Assembly (NCBI RefSeq): GCF_900964775.1
Contig: NC_041829.1
Span: 9,526,863 to 9,590,862, forward strand
Source of the DNA: Scleropages formosus
Taxonomy: Eukaryota > Chordata > Actinopteri > Osteoglossiformes > Osteoglossidae
Direction of reading: 5' to 3'
DNA length: 64,000 bases
Positions 45,227-56,537 of the stretch are shown here, piece by piece (the stretch's first letter is position 1; each line of letters begins with the position of its first letter). Below the pieces are notes generated by a model. It was given only the letters and a program-made list of their open reading frames with translations, had not been told where the DNA came from and searched no databases. Made by a program: the position numbers and the translations under genes.

Positions 45227-48200
45227 GGGGGTGCGGTAGTGCAACGGGTTTGATTGGGTCCTGCTCTCCAGTGGGTCTGGGGTTCGAGTCCCACTTGGGG
45301 TGCCTTGCAATGGACTGGCATCCCGTCCTGGGTGTGTCCCTCCCCCTCCAGCCTTTCACCCTGTGTTGCCGGGTTAGGCCCTGGCTCCCCGCGACCCCGC
45401 ATGAGACAAGCGATTTCAGATGGTGTGTGTATTATTATTATTATTATTGGCTAACAATTTATTAATTGTTAATTAATAATTATTTTACAAATTTATTCAT
45501 GCATTCATTTATTTATTTTACAGGACAGCTTGTACTCATCGCGGTGGCCACAGATTATGACAAGAAAGGCAGCCCAAATTCAACCATTGATTACAGAATC
45601 GTGTCTGTGAAACCAGAGACTCCGAATGTGCAATTCTATATAGAAAAAAGCGGCAGAATATCCTTCAAGGGATGTCTGGACTACGAGGTTAGTGAACTCT
45701 GCTCCAATAAACGGGGGCATCAGTCTGGATTGTGTTTCAGAAATGCAATTTCTGCTACTCTGTGACCTCAGCGATCAGCAGCGAAGTGTAAAATGGCAGC
45801 GAAGTGCATTACATCAGTATCAAGACAGAAGTGGGTGTAAAAAAGCATGGATCTGAGACCCTAATTGAATGCTGGGAGGGATTCAGCAGCTCTGAGGGAC
45901 TCATTCCATCATGTTGGGGCCAAAACCAAGAACCTACGGCTTTCAGTTTTGAATCCCTTGTGAGTGGAACCACCAAAAGGACAAAGCTTCTACAAAAAAT
46001 ATATGCTCCCAGAACTGCATCAGCACTTTAGTCACGCTGGTAATAAAAATGCTGTCAGAGTATCAGCCACACATAAGCATGGTTCCTACTATTTGCCGGG
46101 GAGATTTTTACAATTCTTATTTAAAAACAGTGGAAATAAGCACCAGTATTCATGGTGTCTGAGGTTACCTGGGTGCGTGCTGGTGGGCTACAGCCCCGTC
46201 CACCTGACTGAGAGACACACGCTCAATGTGTGTGGCCAATGAGCGCCCAAGAGAGACTCTGGAGAGAAAACGCCTGTTTGAGGTTTGGTTCTTGACCTTT
46301 GAGTTGCATGTTGACCTCTTCCAAAAGGCCTTTCCTTTGTCCTTTTGTTGTTTCCTCTCCTTCGTGTGTTTCGTAAGGCTCGCGTGTGTCGTCCTTGTTT
46401 GTTCCGCGCTCCCAACATGCCCCGTCATGCCACAAAGACATTTCTCCCAATCCTTCACTCAGACACCTCCATCGCACTGGTGTAGAACCACATCCGAACA
46501 GGGATCTTATCTGGTTGGCACCTACAAAGGCCGTTCCCATGATGCTTTGCTCTTTGTGACCGTAAGTCCAACGGCAGGCGGTAGGACTGCAGTGTGTGTA
46601 TGTTTCGTCAGATGTGCTCTTCTCTCAGAAAGCCAAGGTGTACACCATGGTGGTGGAGGCCAAGGACCGCGGAGAAGTTCAGCGCCGTTCGAGCTCGTGC
46701 GCCGTCATCGTCAATGTTGAGGACAGGAACAACCACATGCCCGTGTTTGTTGGACACAGGGTGAGCTGACTATTCCACAAACTTTTTTTGACAGAGCGGT
46801 ACGGTTCCTTTGGCGGTCAACGAATGAACGTCATATGTCGCCCGTATGACCGTCTAGTCTATTCTCACTTGTTTAAGGGGCCGTGGAGAGTGAAGGAGAG
46901 GGAGGCTGGAAAGCAGCTTCTCCGTCTGCAAGTGACAGACAAGGACTCGAGGAAGACTGCGGCATGGAGGGCCAGGTACACGCTACACGGAGAGGACAGC
47001 GACAGCTTTCACGTTGACACGGACCCGGAAACGAACGAGGGAATCCTCTCGGTCATAAAGGTGGGTTGAGCTGCATCATATGCTCGTGGAAATGATCCTT
47101 CCATTGATATTGTAATAACAATAGTACTAGTAGAAACTTCTATCTATCTATCATTGTGTCATAAAAAGCCTTAAAAATCCTCAAGAGTGGAGAAGACAAG
47201 ACATGACTACCAACAAGCCAGGGTTAAGATCGTGATACGATACTATGGGGCAGGATAGATGATCATCTAGCGGTTAAGGTTGCTGCCTTCAGATTCGTCA
47301 TGTTTCTCAGCCGCTGGACTATGAGGAGGGCTCGTGGAGGAACCTATCTGTCAGCGTGGAGAACGAGAGCCCATTCTTCTCCTGCGAGGTGACAGGCCGA
47401 CCCCCCCAGGGCCTGTGGACCGTGACCTGTGTCGACAGCTCTGGAGAAGCGGCCCGTCCCAGGATGAGGAAAATCTCCATCGCTGTGGAGGATGTCAACG
47501 ACCCCCCTGAGTTCCTCGTCGGCACCAAGAATGTGACGGTGGACGAGAACGTAGAGAGTGGATCCCTGCTGGTAAACTTCACTGTTGAAGACGAGGACAC
47601 ACACTTCGCCAGCAACTTTGTGTAAGGCTGGTCGTTCTGGGGCTGCTCGACACTCTTCTCCTGCTGATTTGTGTCTGGCCTCTTGAGCTCATTTCCAAAG
47701 GTTGTTGGTTCAAGTTCCAGGAGGAGACACAACTGTACCCTTTTAGAAGTGCGGTATCAATGAAATCAACACCCGATCAGTGTTTATTCTATTGTGTCCA
47801 TCACTCAAACAGGTGCAGAAGAGGCAAAGACCCTGCAGGCTGGATTGACATAGACCCCAGAACCTGTGAAATTCGCACAGCAAAAGTTTTTGACAGAGAG
47901 TCTCCGTTTGTGGTCAATGGAACCTACACCATGACCATAATCGCCCTCGATAATGGTGCGCTCAAGCAACAAGAAACCATTTATTGAAGAGAAACAGCGA
48001 GAGGAAATGAGCTGACCCAAATATAGGTGTCATTTTACCCTACCCTGAAATAGCCACCTCTCTCTGAACCGCAGGGCAACCTCCCATGACCGGAACAGCC
48101 ACTCTCAACATCCACCTGAGGGACCAGAACGACAACATCCCCCAGCTGACCGTCACTGAGCTGGACATGTGTTTGATGGAGGGCGAGTCCAGGGTCAGCA

Positions 48201-51200
48201 TCACCGCCTTTGACCTGGATGGGTACCCCTATTCTGGACCGTTCACCTTTGAGCTGCTGGACAATGCTGAGGGACAGTGGACGGTCCAGCCCAGTTTGGG
48301 TGAGACAGCAAAGCATTTCGCACCGTCATTCAACTCACTCCCACAGTGTACACAGCTCCTCGTTCCTGAGCGTCACGGCTCAATAACAAGATGAGGAATG
48401 CTGCACATGTTTATGAGATGAATTGGTCAGCAGCCGGCGATGAACTGCGGAATGTCTCTATTATTAATATTTTATTGATTATGACCTAGAGTAAAAAGTT
48501 ACCTAGTAGTTACAAACAAAATAAGTTACAAACAGACGCCTGGTCCCCCGTGTACATGCAAGTTGTGGAGCCACTATTACCGCGGTTTTATTATTTTCAA
48601 TATTATAAAGTGCAGAGTGCAGCCTGCTGGTTCTGGACTGTGAACGAATTCCACAGGGACCACCGTGAGTCTGGTCACAAAGAGAGCGGTCCACGCCGGA
48701 CACCACGAGCTGCGGCTGAAGATTTCCGACATGCAGGGCCTCTCCTCCCAGTGGAACGTCTCCGTTACCGTGTGTCACTGCTCCTTTGAACCCAACTGCC
48801 ACGCCCCGAGGGTTTCCTCCAGCAGAGCCGGGGGCGTAGCCATTGGGGTCGTACTCGGCGTCCTCCTCCTGCTGATGGGTATGGAAGCGACCTGGGCTGG
48901 CGGCGCGGTCGTCAGGAACACTTACGCTGCCCTTCGCAGGCCGTATTCATTTCTTAGCATTTAACGACGGCGTTATACGTAGCTGTAAATACAATTAAAA
49001 ATCTTTTTGATAATCCAGAATGCCCAGGAGGGATGGGCAGCCACTGGCACTTGGACCCCCAGAGGGTTTTTTTCTTATCCCTTATCTTTCAGTTGGGAGT
49101 TTTTTTGCTCCTTTGCTCCGTGAACAATAGGCTTACATACTGCTTTAATAATAATATAGTTATTTCAGTAATTTAATGTATAGCCAACCTTATATTTGTG
49201 CTAAGGCGCCGATCCACTGTTCGGTGCTCCGCGTCACTATGTGAGAAGAGCTCTATGAAAATACATTGCATTGAATTAATCTGAACAGCCACATGGTCTA
49301 GAACACACTTATGACAATTTGTATAAACAATTGTTGGACAACTTAAGACAATTTGTTAAATTCTTTTAAAGCTTTCTTTTAGAGCATTATGCCGGGAACA
49401 CTTGTGTCCGTGGGCTCGGAGTTCATCTATTTCATTTGTGCAATATCCAAAGTCAATGTCAGCTTTATGGTCATTCCGCTATAGGTGAGTTATACATACA
49501 GGGGAACGAAATTTCGTTTTTCTTGGATCTCTGTGCCACGTAGGACATATAGTGCAAGACAGTGCAAAGACAGGGCAGTGCAGTACCCAGGCCAGAGTCT
49601 GGCGGCAATATATACAAGTGGCACAGTGGGTTGGACTGGGTCCTGCTCTCTGGTTGGTCTGGGGTTCGAGTCCCCCTTGGGGTGCCTTGTGATGGAGTGG
49701 CGTCCTGTCCTGGGTGTGTCCCCCTCCAGCCTTGTGCCCTGTGTTGTCGGGCTAGGCTCTGGCTCCCCGTGACCCCCGTACGGGACAAGTGGTTCAGCCA
49801 GTGTGTGTGTGTGTATGTGATTCACATATAATATAAAGCACAAGAAAACTATACAGGACATAATTTACACTAGACAGGTAAGAGCACAATCAATAAATGA
49901 GGCGGCGGTGTATACTAAGAAATAAATGTTCAAGTAGATTTTTGAAGGGTGATGCCCAATTTTGGTGCAGAGGACTGAGTTATTGTGTAGTGCGCTATTT
50001 TGATTCAGGGAGACACGTTCTTTCTGTGGCCTGTGCAGTCTTTTCGTCTAGCGTGCGGACGGTCTGGGCTGGGGGTGCGCCATGTCATATGCGATATTAC
50101 ATTTGACGAGGGCCGCGTTTCTTTCCTGCAACGCGCCGACAGGTTTGCCGCTGCTCGTCGTCTTCCTGTCCTGCGGGAGCGGGAAGGAACCCCTCCAGGT
50201 GGAGCAGGGTTCCGGAAACTTCCTGCTTCAATCGAATACCGAAGCACCGGGAACTGACTGTCAGGTAAGAGTCTAATCCACGCAACATTTGTCAGTGTCT
50301 AGTAGTCTGGAGAGAGTTGCTTTTTCCAACAAAAAAAAAAAAAAATGTTTGGAAACAAACAGTTTAATGTAGCCGGATTAAAATTTGACCGAATTGTTCT
50401 TAAGGTGCCTCATGTTTACCGAGTAGCCGTGAAACACCGAGGAGAAGCGTTTCAGGCTCCGTGCGCTCAGGGGATCACGACGGGCTACGGGGTGAGTCCA
50501 TCGCAGCTGCTACCTCCGTCACCGTGACGTTCCAGTGCAATTCCCTCAGTACCGGACTCGACAGAAGTGTGTAAATGTGGGAAATTAACACAGCATGTGA
50601 CGTAGCCACTAGAGTAAATTAACAACCATAAATACCTTATAAAGACCCCTATTTATTGAGCAGGTTCAGCTGAAATTTTTACATCATCAGTGTTAAGGAG
50701 AAGCGAGGAGCCTTTCGGGAGAGTGTGCCGGACTGATTGTTCGCACCCCGACAGGCTCAGCCGGAAGTGTCAGATTACGAAGGGTTCTCCGTAAGCAGAA
50801 AGGAGCAGGCGTACCAGCGGCAGAACGGATACGAAGGCTGCGAGGTACCAGATGTGCGCGTACCTCCGATCCTGGACCGTTTCGCGCTTTTGATCGCGGC
50901 TAACGGCGGATTCTCTGTTTCTCGTTTTGCGCTGTGACTAAGGGGGCTGTACGCCCCCCCGGCCTGAGGGAACGCTGCCAGGTAAAACACCGCGCCGAAT
51001 ACATTTTGCAGATGCTTTTCTCCACAGCGACGCGTAATTCGAAACGAGACGAAGAGCTTTAGACAAAGACGCAGGATCGTGGACGCACCCACCGCTTGTG
51101 TGTGTGACACCACTACGTTGCTGGTTCACATCCCTCCAGTAGCTGCTATAGAAGTGACATTCAAATAGCAAATACGCAGCAGATGGTGCTGGAGTCATTT

Positions 51201-52823
51201 TTCTATAGTCGTGTAGTCTTTGATGCTAACGGACGTTTTTAATATTTTTCCCCATTGTTCTGTCCCGTGCATAAGGGGTCCATGCGATTTCACAGCTGGA
51301 GGGACCGCTACCAGGTAAAGGGCACTGATGAGCCATCATCGCGTGACAGAACTGAACGGGAGCCACCGACCACCCGCGTGGTCCAGCGGTCGTGTCTCAG
51401 GGCATCTCGGGCTCTTGTCTGTCTGTACCTTCGGGACGACGAACAGCAGTATTTTGTACCATTAAACTGACAGATTTGTGGTGAGCAGACATCAGCCTGG
51501 AGAGAGACGTGTTCTTCAATGAGGAATTACGGTCTCGCGAGCAACAAGCTGCTGCTCTCGCTGCTGTCCCAGGTATGTTCGTCCACCCTGAACGGACCCA
51601 ACGGCCGCGCAGCCTGAACTTCTCTGATATGCGGTGTCCCAGAATGCATCTCCGGGTGTTTGCCTGGCTGAAGCTGTCTTCACCTGTCCCACTGTGTGTG
51701 TCTGCTTGCAATACACACAGCGAGTTACATTGTCATCAGACAATACCTCACAGCCACGAAGTGTCGGATGGGAAACTCGCTCCTCTGACGCACGTAGGCG
51801 GTTGGCTCGTACGACCATCTGCACCGTTGGGTTATTAGCTCACGTGAGCCAACACGTTGATACGGCTCAGTCGGGCGACTCGCTTACACGGATCCCCAAG
51901 TTGCTCATATGGCTTTTTCTTTCCCATGTGGGTAATTTCTTTATATGACCCTTTTCGCGACTTGTTAATGTCCTCGAAGGACCGCGTGGGGGTTTGCTGT
52001 CTCCCTTGAGATGGTAATTTACTCACATGATCCCTTATGCAATTTTCAATCATATGATCGTATTGACATAACTTAGTAACCCTTTGTAACCTCTTGCACA
52101 GTCGGGTAATTCACTCATACTGCATGGAAATTCCTCTGGGATCAATAAAATCACCCATTTATCCATCTGTTCAGTCATTTTCTGCTGTGACCCCTGGCAT
52201 ATTTCTCTGACTCCCTTGTTTCATTCAGAAACAGTTTATATCTATACATGAGATTGAGGACTGCGATCAATGTATTCACTAAAAAGAAAAAGAATCAATG
52301 ATAAATATCAGTATTCCGCTTCAGGATGAGCAGCCAGAAGAAAATGAGAAATTAATATTCCATATCGTTGCTTCCATAAGCCCTTTCCCACAGAATGAAC
52401 CTGAACCGCACGTTCAGAAGCTTGTTGGGGTACTTACTGTTTTACTACATTGAAACACCAGCACTACTTACACATGACATGTCAGATTAATATTTTCAGT
52501 AATACTTTCCACGCCTGCTATTCGTTTTGCAGATTTATAAGGTTTGAATTAATACCCTTGAATCTATGCATTACCCAGCTGCTCCTTCTCCCCTGCAGAG
52601 AATCCACTCCATTGAAGAGCCCGGTAAGGAGCTCAGAGACTACACCCCCCACGCGTATGCAGATGAGGGACCCCCGCCGACAGACCCCGCCCTTGAGGCC
52701 GTCTCCATTTCCGGGGATGTCTTCGACCCGGATGCGCTGCTCGACCTAGGCCCGAAGTTCGGCGGCTTGGCCGCTGCGTGCAGGCCGGAGCCGCGGTCGC
52801 TGTCCCACAGCGCTACCCTCTGA
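41872..52823 (+). CDS. cdh26: Cadherin-26, complete
   Basis: Calcium-dependent cell-adhesion protein. Eighteen coding exons: 41872-41907, 43309-43428, 44201-44350, 44992-45136, 45524-45687, 46629-46760, 46878-47060, 47311-47621, 47813-47955, 48075-48299, 48657-48878, 50143-50264, 50405-50491, 50755-50844, 50943-50981, 51276-51314, 51489-51572 and 52599-52823; phases agree, 838 residues (human CDH26 852). A signal peptide is followed by a short propeptide ending RETR at 26-29; Trp31 is then mature Trp2. Five cadherin repeats carry EEEHPGP, DINDNEP, VEDVNDPPEF, DRESP and DQNDN. The phrase DTDPETNEGILSVIKPLDYE is near-identical to human CDH26. A helix (GVAIGVVLGVLLLLMGLPLL) crosses the membrane. 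The cytoplasmic tail ends with a catenin-binding-like region (RIHSIEEPGKELRDYTPHAY, DALLDLGPKF). Exons 15-17 are less certain. Confidence 0.9.
42388..42737 (-). mobile_element. V-SINE-like element, in cdh26 intron 1
   Basis: Near-complete reverse copy: head GGCGGCACGGTGGAACAGCG (right), B box GGTTTGATTCCC, core CTCTGGTTTCCTCCCACACT, and LINE-type tail GCTTTGGAGAAAAGCATCTG ending with TTAAGTGAATAAATGTAAAT. Confidence 0.75.
43212..43268 (-). mobile_element. SINE family A, head fragment
   Basis: Complement reads GGAGCGTGGTGGCGCAGCGG then GTTCGGTTCGGTCCTGCTCT, the first 55 bp of family A only. No B box or tail follows. Confidence 0.65.
44351..44991. other. cdh26 intron 3
   Basis: Intronic DNA with a short SINE-like head near 44843-44880 (GTGGCAAAGTGGCACAGTAGG). 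No exon missed as far as phases show. Confidence 0.4.
45189..45226. repeat. (ATT)n microsatellite
   Basis: About 12 ATT units immediately before a SINE; more ATT units follow the SINE at 45430-45449, so the SINE is inserted in the array. Confidence 0.9.
45227..45430 (+). mobile_element. SINE family A, copy 12, inside an ATT array
   Basis: Full-length diverged copy (head GGGGGTGCGGTAGTGCAACG) inserted in the (ATT)n array of cdh26 intron 4. Confidence 0.85.
45800..46030 (-). mobile_element. LINE 3' fragment, same family as 39.7 kb
   Basis: CAGCAGCTCTGAGGGACTCA, CCAAAACCAAGAACCTACGG and GGAACCACCAAAAGG align in order with 40093-40190 (CGGCAGTTCTGAGTGAGAGG, AGAACCAAGAACCTTCACGC, GGGACCACCAAGCGG). 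Older copy, in cdh26 intron 5. Confidence 0.6.
48879..49600. other. cdh26 intron 11, 5' part
   Basis: AT-rich intron with no recognised exon, beginning right after the first half of the transmembrane helix. Confidence 0.4.
49618..49814 (+). mobile_element. SINE family A, copy 13, 5'-truncated
   Basis: Begins inside the A box (GTGGCACAGTGGGTTGGAC), keeps B box, body and TG tail. Confidence 0.8.
50995..51205. repeat. Interspersed repeat family C, longest copy
   Basis: Starts with a LINE-tail-like GCAGATGCTTTTCTCCACAG, passes through GAAGAGCTTTAGACAAAGAC and ends with the block shared with 12746-12800. It lies between two cdh26 micro-exons. Confidence 0.65.
51573..52598. other. cdh26 last intron
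   Basis: No firm exon. A stretch at 52327-52434 is open in frame with acceptor and donor, but its residues do not resemble the CDH26 tail. Confidence 0.4.
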
Positions 52824-53311
52824 CCAACAGGAGGCGGGACGGGATGCGTTACCTGGGCGATGGCTCAGCCATCCAGCTCACAGGTGGTTTTTTTTTGGAA
52901 GGAGAAAAACTGCGGCGCAAGAACACAACAGGGGCTGCGAAACAGGATGGAGCTCAGTGTACGAACATTAAGAATATCGACAAAACGAGAACCACACTGG
53001 AATCCTACTTGGATCGTGGTACACCTCAACATCGTGGTATTTTACTATGTCCAAAAGCGAAGTGTTTATTTGTGAGAGTATATATAGCTATAGCTAAAGG
53101 AGCAGTTAATTTGACACTTGATTGTGACACCTGGACAGGTGGGGTGAGGTCCAAAGAGCTCTTTCATCCAAAAGAAGTTCACAAAAGTTAAGGGCTCTTT
53201 AAGGGGCTCGGAGAGTTTCAATTTGTTTCAATACGGTATATTCATTATACTGAACATTACTGTATATATACTGTATATACATTTAATAGTGGATTCATAG
53301 TGAACCAAGCA

Positions 53312-53317
53312 AATAAA
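53312..53317 (+). terminator. Candidate cdh26 poly(A) signal
   Basis: First AATAAA after the cdh26 stop, about 490 bp downstream. Confidence 0.35.
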
Positions 53318-53757
53318 ATGGTGAATATTTATTTTTTCTATATTAAAGAGTAACAAATAGAAGGGAAGAATATCAAAGAAGTGACACGATACAGAATAAT
53401 TTCAGATAAAACATTCATAACTGATCGGCAATACAGCTGCAGCCTTGTTCCTCCTGTCTCTCAAACACATGCACACGCAACCAGCTGGGCGGCGACAACG
53501 TTAGGTACACACCGTGAACGATGAAAACACGCAGAGAGTAGCTGTCTCGCAGGAACCGGAGAAGAGATGAGCAGCGGATGCCGACGATTGTCACACGATG
53601 GAGACGCGTGCTCGAGCCGATGGGCACAAGACTCATTTTCGGCGTTTCCCAACATCGACATGATGGGAAATTGTGATCTCCTTTTTTGTTGGGTTACGTT
53701 CTCACCCCAAACCCTAACTGCAAAATAGAAAATGTATTAATATTCCCGTGTTAAAGT

Positions 53758-53958
53758 TGCGAGGGGTGCGGTGGCGCAGCGGGTTTTGCCTGGGCCTGCG
53801 CTCCGGTGGGTCTGGGGTTCGAGTCCCGCTTGGGATGCCTTGCGATGGACTGGCGTCCTATCCTGGGTGTGTCCCCTCCCCCTCCAGCCTTGCCTCCTGC
53901 GTTGCCGGGTTAGGCTCCGGATCACCGCGACCCTGCTCAGGACAAGCGGTTTCAGATG

Positions 53959-54008
<50 letters not shown>
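53758..54008 (+). mobile_element. SINE family A, copy 14, long TG tail
   Basis: Full-length; its tail has expanded into about 23 TG units (53960-54006). GTTAAAGT flanks at 53750-53757 and 54009-54016. Confidence 0.88.
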
Positions 54009-54010
<2 letters not shown>

Positions 54011-54019
54011 TAAAGTCTA

Positions 54020-55295
54020 TGTGAATGTATCTCCGAGATGCACGTCGCTAAATTGAAAAATGTAAAGCGGCAAAATGGTAAACTGTTGAACCGTGTTTAA
54101 CCACGGTTAAAGTGGCAGATATGAAAATCCGTTTAATATCTCCAGTTTCCAAAGTAACGAACAATACACGCTGATACGTAATTAGCAACACTTGCAGCTC
54201 TGCTACCTTTTCAAGAAAAAACAGACACAGAACCGGTCAGACTGTACAGCATCATAGAAACAATAAGGCAAATGTGCTTGAACAACTTCTGTTAACTGCT
54301 ACAATACTGCCTTTTTTTTCTTAGCACTGTGTTCATCATCAGAGCAAGGTCATATTTACCCCTTTTTTAGCCAGAATGGGTCTCCACTAACTCACTCACT
54401 CACCTACGACACCTGCGTTCACACAAACCTTGACTGTCTATGCCTGTCCCTGGCGGCCGTTGCAGGTGGAGGTATCGCCCTACGGACATCCGCTAACGCA
54501 ACACGGTGTCAAACATCGCGGGTGACTCGGGACTGACTTATGCGCGGAAGGGATGGAAGCGTACGCATGGACAATCTGCTTTTGAAAAAAGACTAAACAT
54601 TCATCAAAAAAAACATTCAAACAATCATATATACATTCATATGGACAAAAAAAATCTGATATATCGACCGAGGCACATAAATGGGGGAAAAAAAAAAAAA
54701 AAAAACATTCAGTACCATAGAATTAAACAATAAAAAGTGCAGCAGACTGGCTTATGAGCACAAATGGGACTGGAAGTCTAACTTGATTTGTTCGCGGTTC
54801 AAATTCCCTTCGCTTTCATCACATTTTTTCAGCTTAAAGAATGAGCACAAGGTTATACAGATGCTGCTGAATTTATTCACAGGACAGGTTCTGTAAAAAT
54901 CTTGCCTAAACCTATGATAAATACAAATATTTTGTAAGACTTGAATTATTTTTTCCAACTCTGAGATGCATTGAAAATAAAAAGAAAAAAAACGCCACCG
55001 CCTCACGCTTCCGCTCGTTGTCGTCGATTCTTTCCATAAACGTGAAACTTCGCATCTTGTTATGACACTAAGGAACACCAGACAGGAGCTGTAAACACTG
55101 TGCAAATGAGTTGAATTAAGGTGGTCCCTGTAGTGACTGGCAGCTCTTTAGTGCCGTCTATTGGCCGGAGACGTAAACACGGGTCACGTTCAATCTGCTG
55201 CAGACCGAGATTTCAGGGAATAGGTAAAAGAGAAAAATACATTTAAAACTAAGCCAATAAACTGGGAAATAAAACCAGTTTGTAACTCAACAGCT
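54020..55295. other. Spacer, no gene seen
   Basis: AT-rich, with A runs at 54606 and 54688-54704. Nothing recognised. This separates the convergent cdh26 and ss18l1 genes. Confidence 0.4.
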
Positions 55296-55299
55296 GGTG

Positions 55300-55461
55300 C
55301 CCGCTGTGTGGCGGGTCTGGGGTTCGAGCCCTGTTTGGGGCGCCTTGCGGTGGACTGGCGTCCCGTCCTGGGCGAGTCCCTTCCCCTCTCCAGCCTTGCG
55401 CCCTGTGTTGCCAAGGAGGCTCTGGCTCGCTGCGACCCTGCTCGGGACAAGCGGTTGTAGA

Positions 55462-55494
<33 letters not shown>
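55300..55494 (+). mobile_element. SINE family A, copy 15, 5'-truncated
   Basis: Lacks the A box. Starts near CCCGCTGTGTGGCGGGTCTG, keeps GGTTCGAGCCC (B box) and body, and ends in about 14 TG units. Confidence 0.82.
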
Positions 55495-56024
55495 AACCAT
55501 CTGCAGCGCAAGGAGCCAGTATACAAACAGCTGGATTCCAGAGTGGTACATAAATGACTCGAAAACTGAACTGCTGCAGAGCCGAAGGACCGAGAGTTGA
55601 GAGAAGTCCGAAAAGCCGGATGAGGACAGGTTGACATTCGTTTGCTCCAAGCGTAAAAAGGCAGTTTGCGATTCAATTCTCTCTCCGTGAAGAGGGCCAA
55701 AAATATTGCTACACACTACTGTGCTTGTTCAAGGAAGCATTATCTGGAATGCAGGGGACAACAGTTATGGACAGTAGGGGGCGACACTGAGTTCATTGTG
55801 CTTTTCAGAGACTTCAAATACAGGATGATTCTGCCTTAACAGCGGCCTTTTTTCCCCCCTCTGCCCACACTCCTCCACGACTACAACAACACTAAGTGGA
55901 CCAGTCTGCAGTTCACTTCAGCACTCACTTATTCTACTATAATTTAAATAAAACCCGAACCTCAAAACTCATCCTTACTTAAGCATATCTCTCATTCTAA
56001 GTAATAGTAAGTGGGGAAAAATAC

Positions 56025-56200
56025 ATTCATTTACATCGATTCAACTCGCTGGCAGTTTTTTTCCAAAGCAACTCACAATGTCAAGTTACTTAGGAGTAAT
56101 TTACCTATTTACACAGCTGAGAATTTTTTTGTTTCAGTTCTGGGTACCCACAGCAGATGGGATTTGAGCCTGGGCTGTTTGAGTGCAAGGTAGCAGCACA
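56025..56200 (-). mobile_element. SINE family B
   Basis: Reverse copy: tail TTTTCCAAAGCAACTCACAA at left, TTACCTATTTACACAGCTG, then B-box GGGATTTGAGCCTGG-like word. Head lost. Confidence 0.5.
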
Positions 56201-56537
56201 CTTTTCATTTTTTTAACTGTAATAGACCAGCGGTGTTTTAAGTACGGTCTTTAAATAATTCCAAAAGCACATATGGTGTTCCTGACATGTCCACCAATCA
56301 CCGCGAACCTCATGGAGAAAAGGGGGGACCCAGCGTTACGGGAGTCTAACTTAACCAATCGGCATCGCTCGGCCTGGGAAACGGAGGGAAACGAGACGCG
56401 GAAGGCTCCACCTTGAGCTACCATACCTTCCCAGTTATGAGCACTATCACACACTATCGGTTGGATCCACAAGTACAGAAATGTCAAGATGGGTGGAGGC
56501 AAAATGATGGCGGAAGAGCTGCAGGGCCCTCGACACC

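Noticed and set aside
52327-52434. Possible extra cdh26 exon (DEQPEENEKLIFHIVAS...)
   Set aside because: Splice signals exist, but the residues do not match the CDH26 tail, and joining exon 51489-51572 directly to 52599 gives the family-like SQRIHSIEEPGKE sequence.
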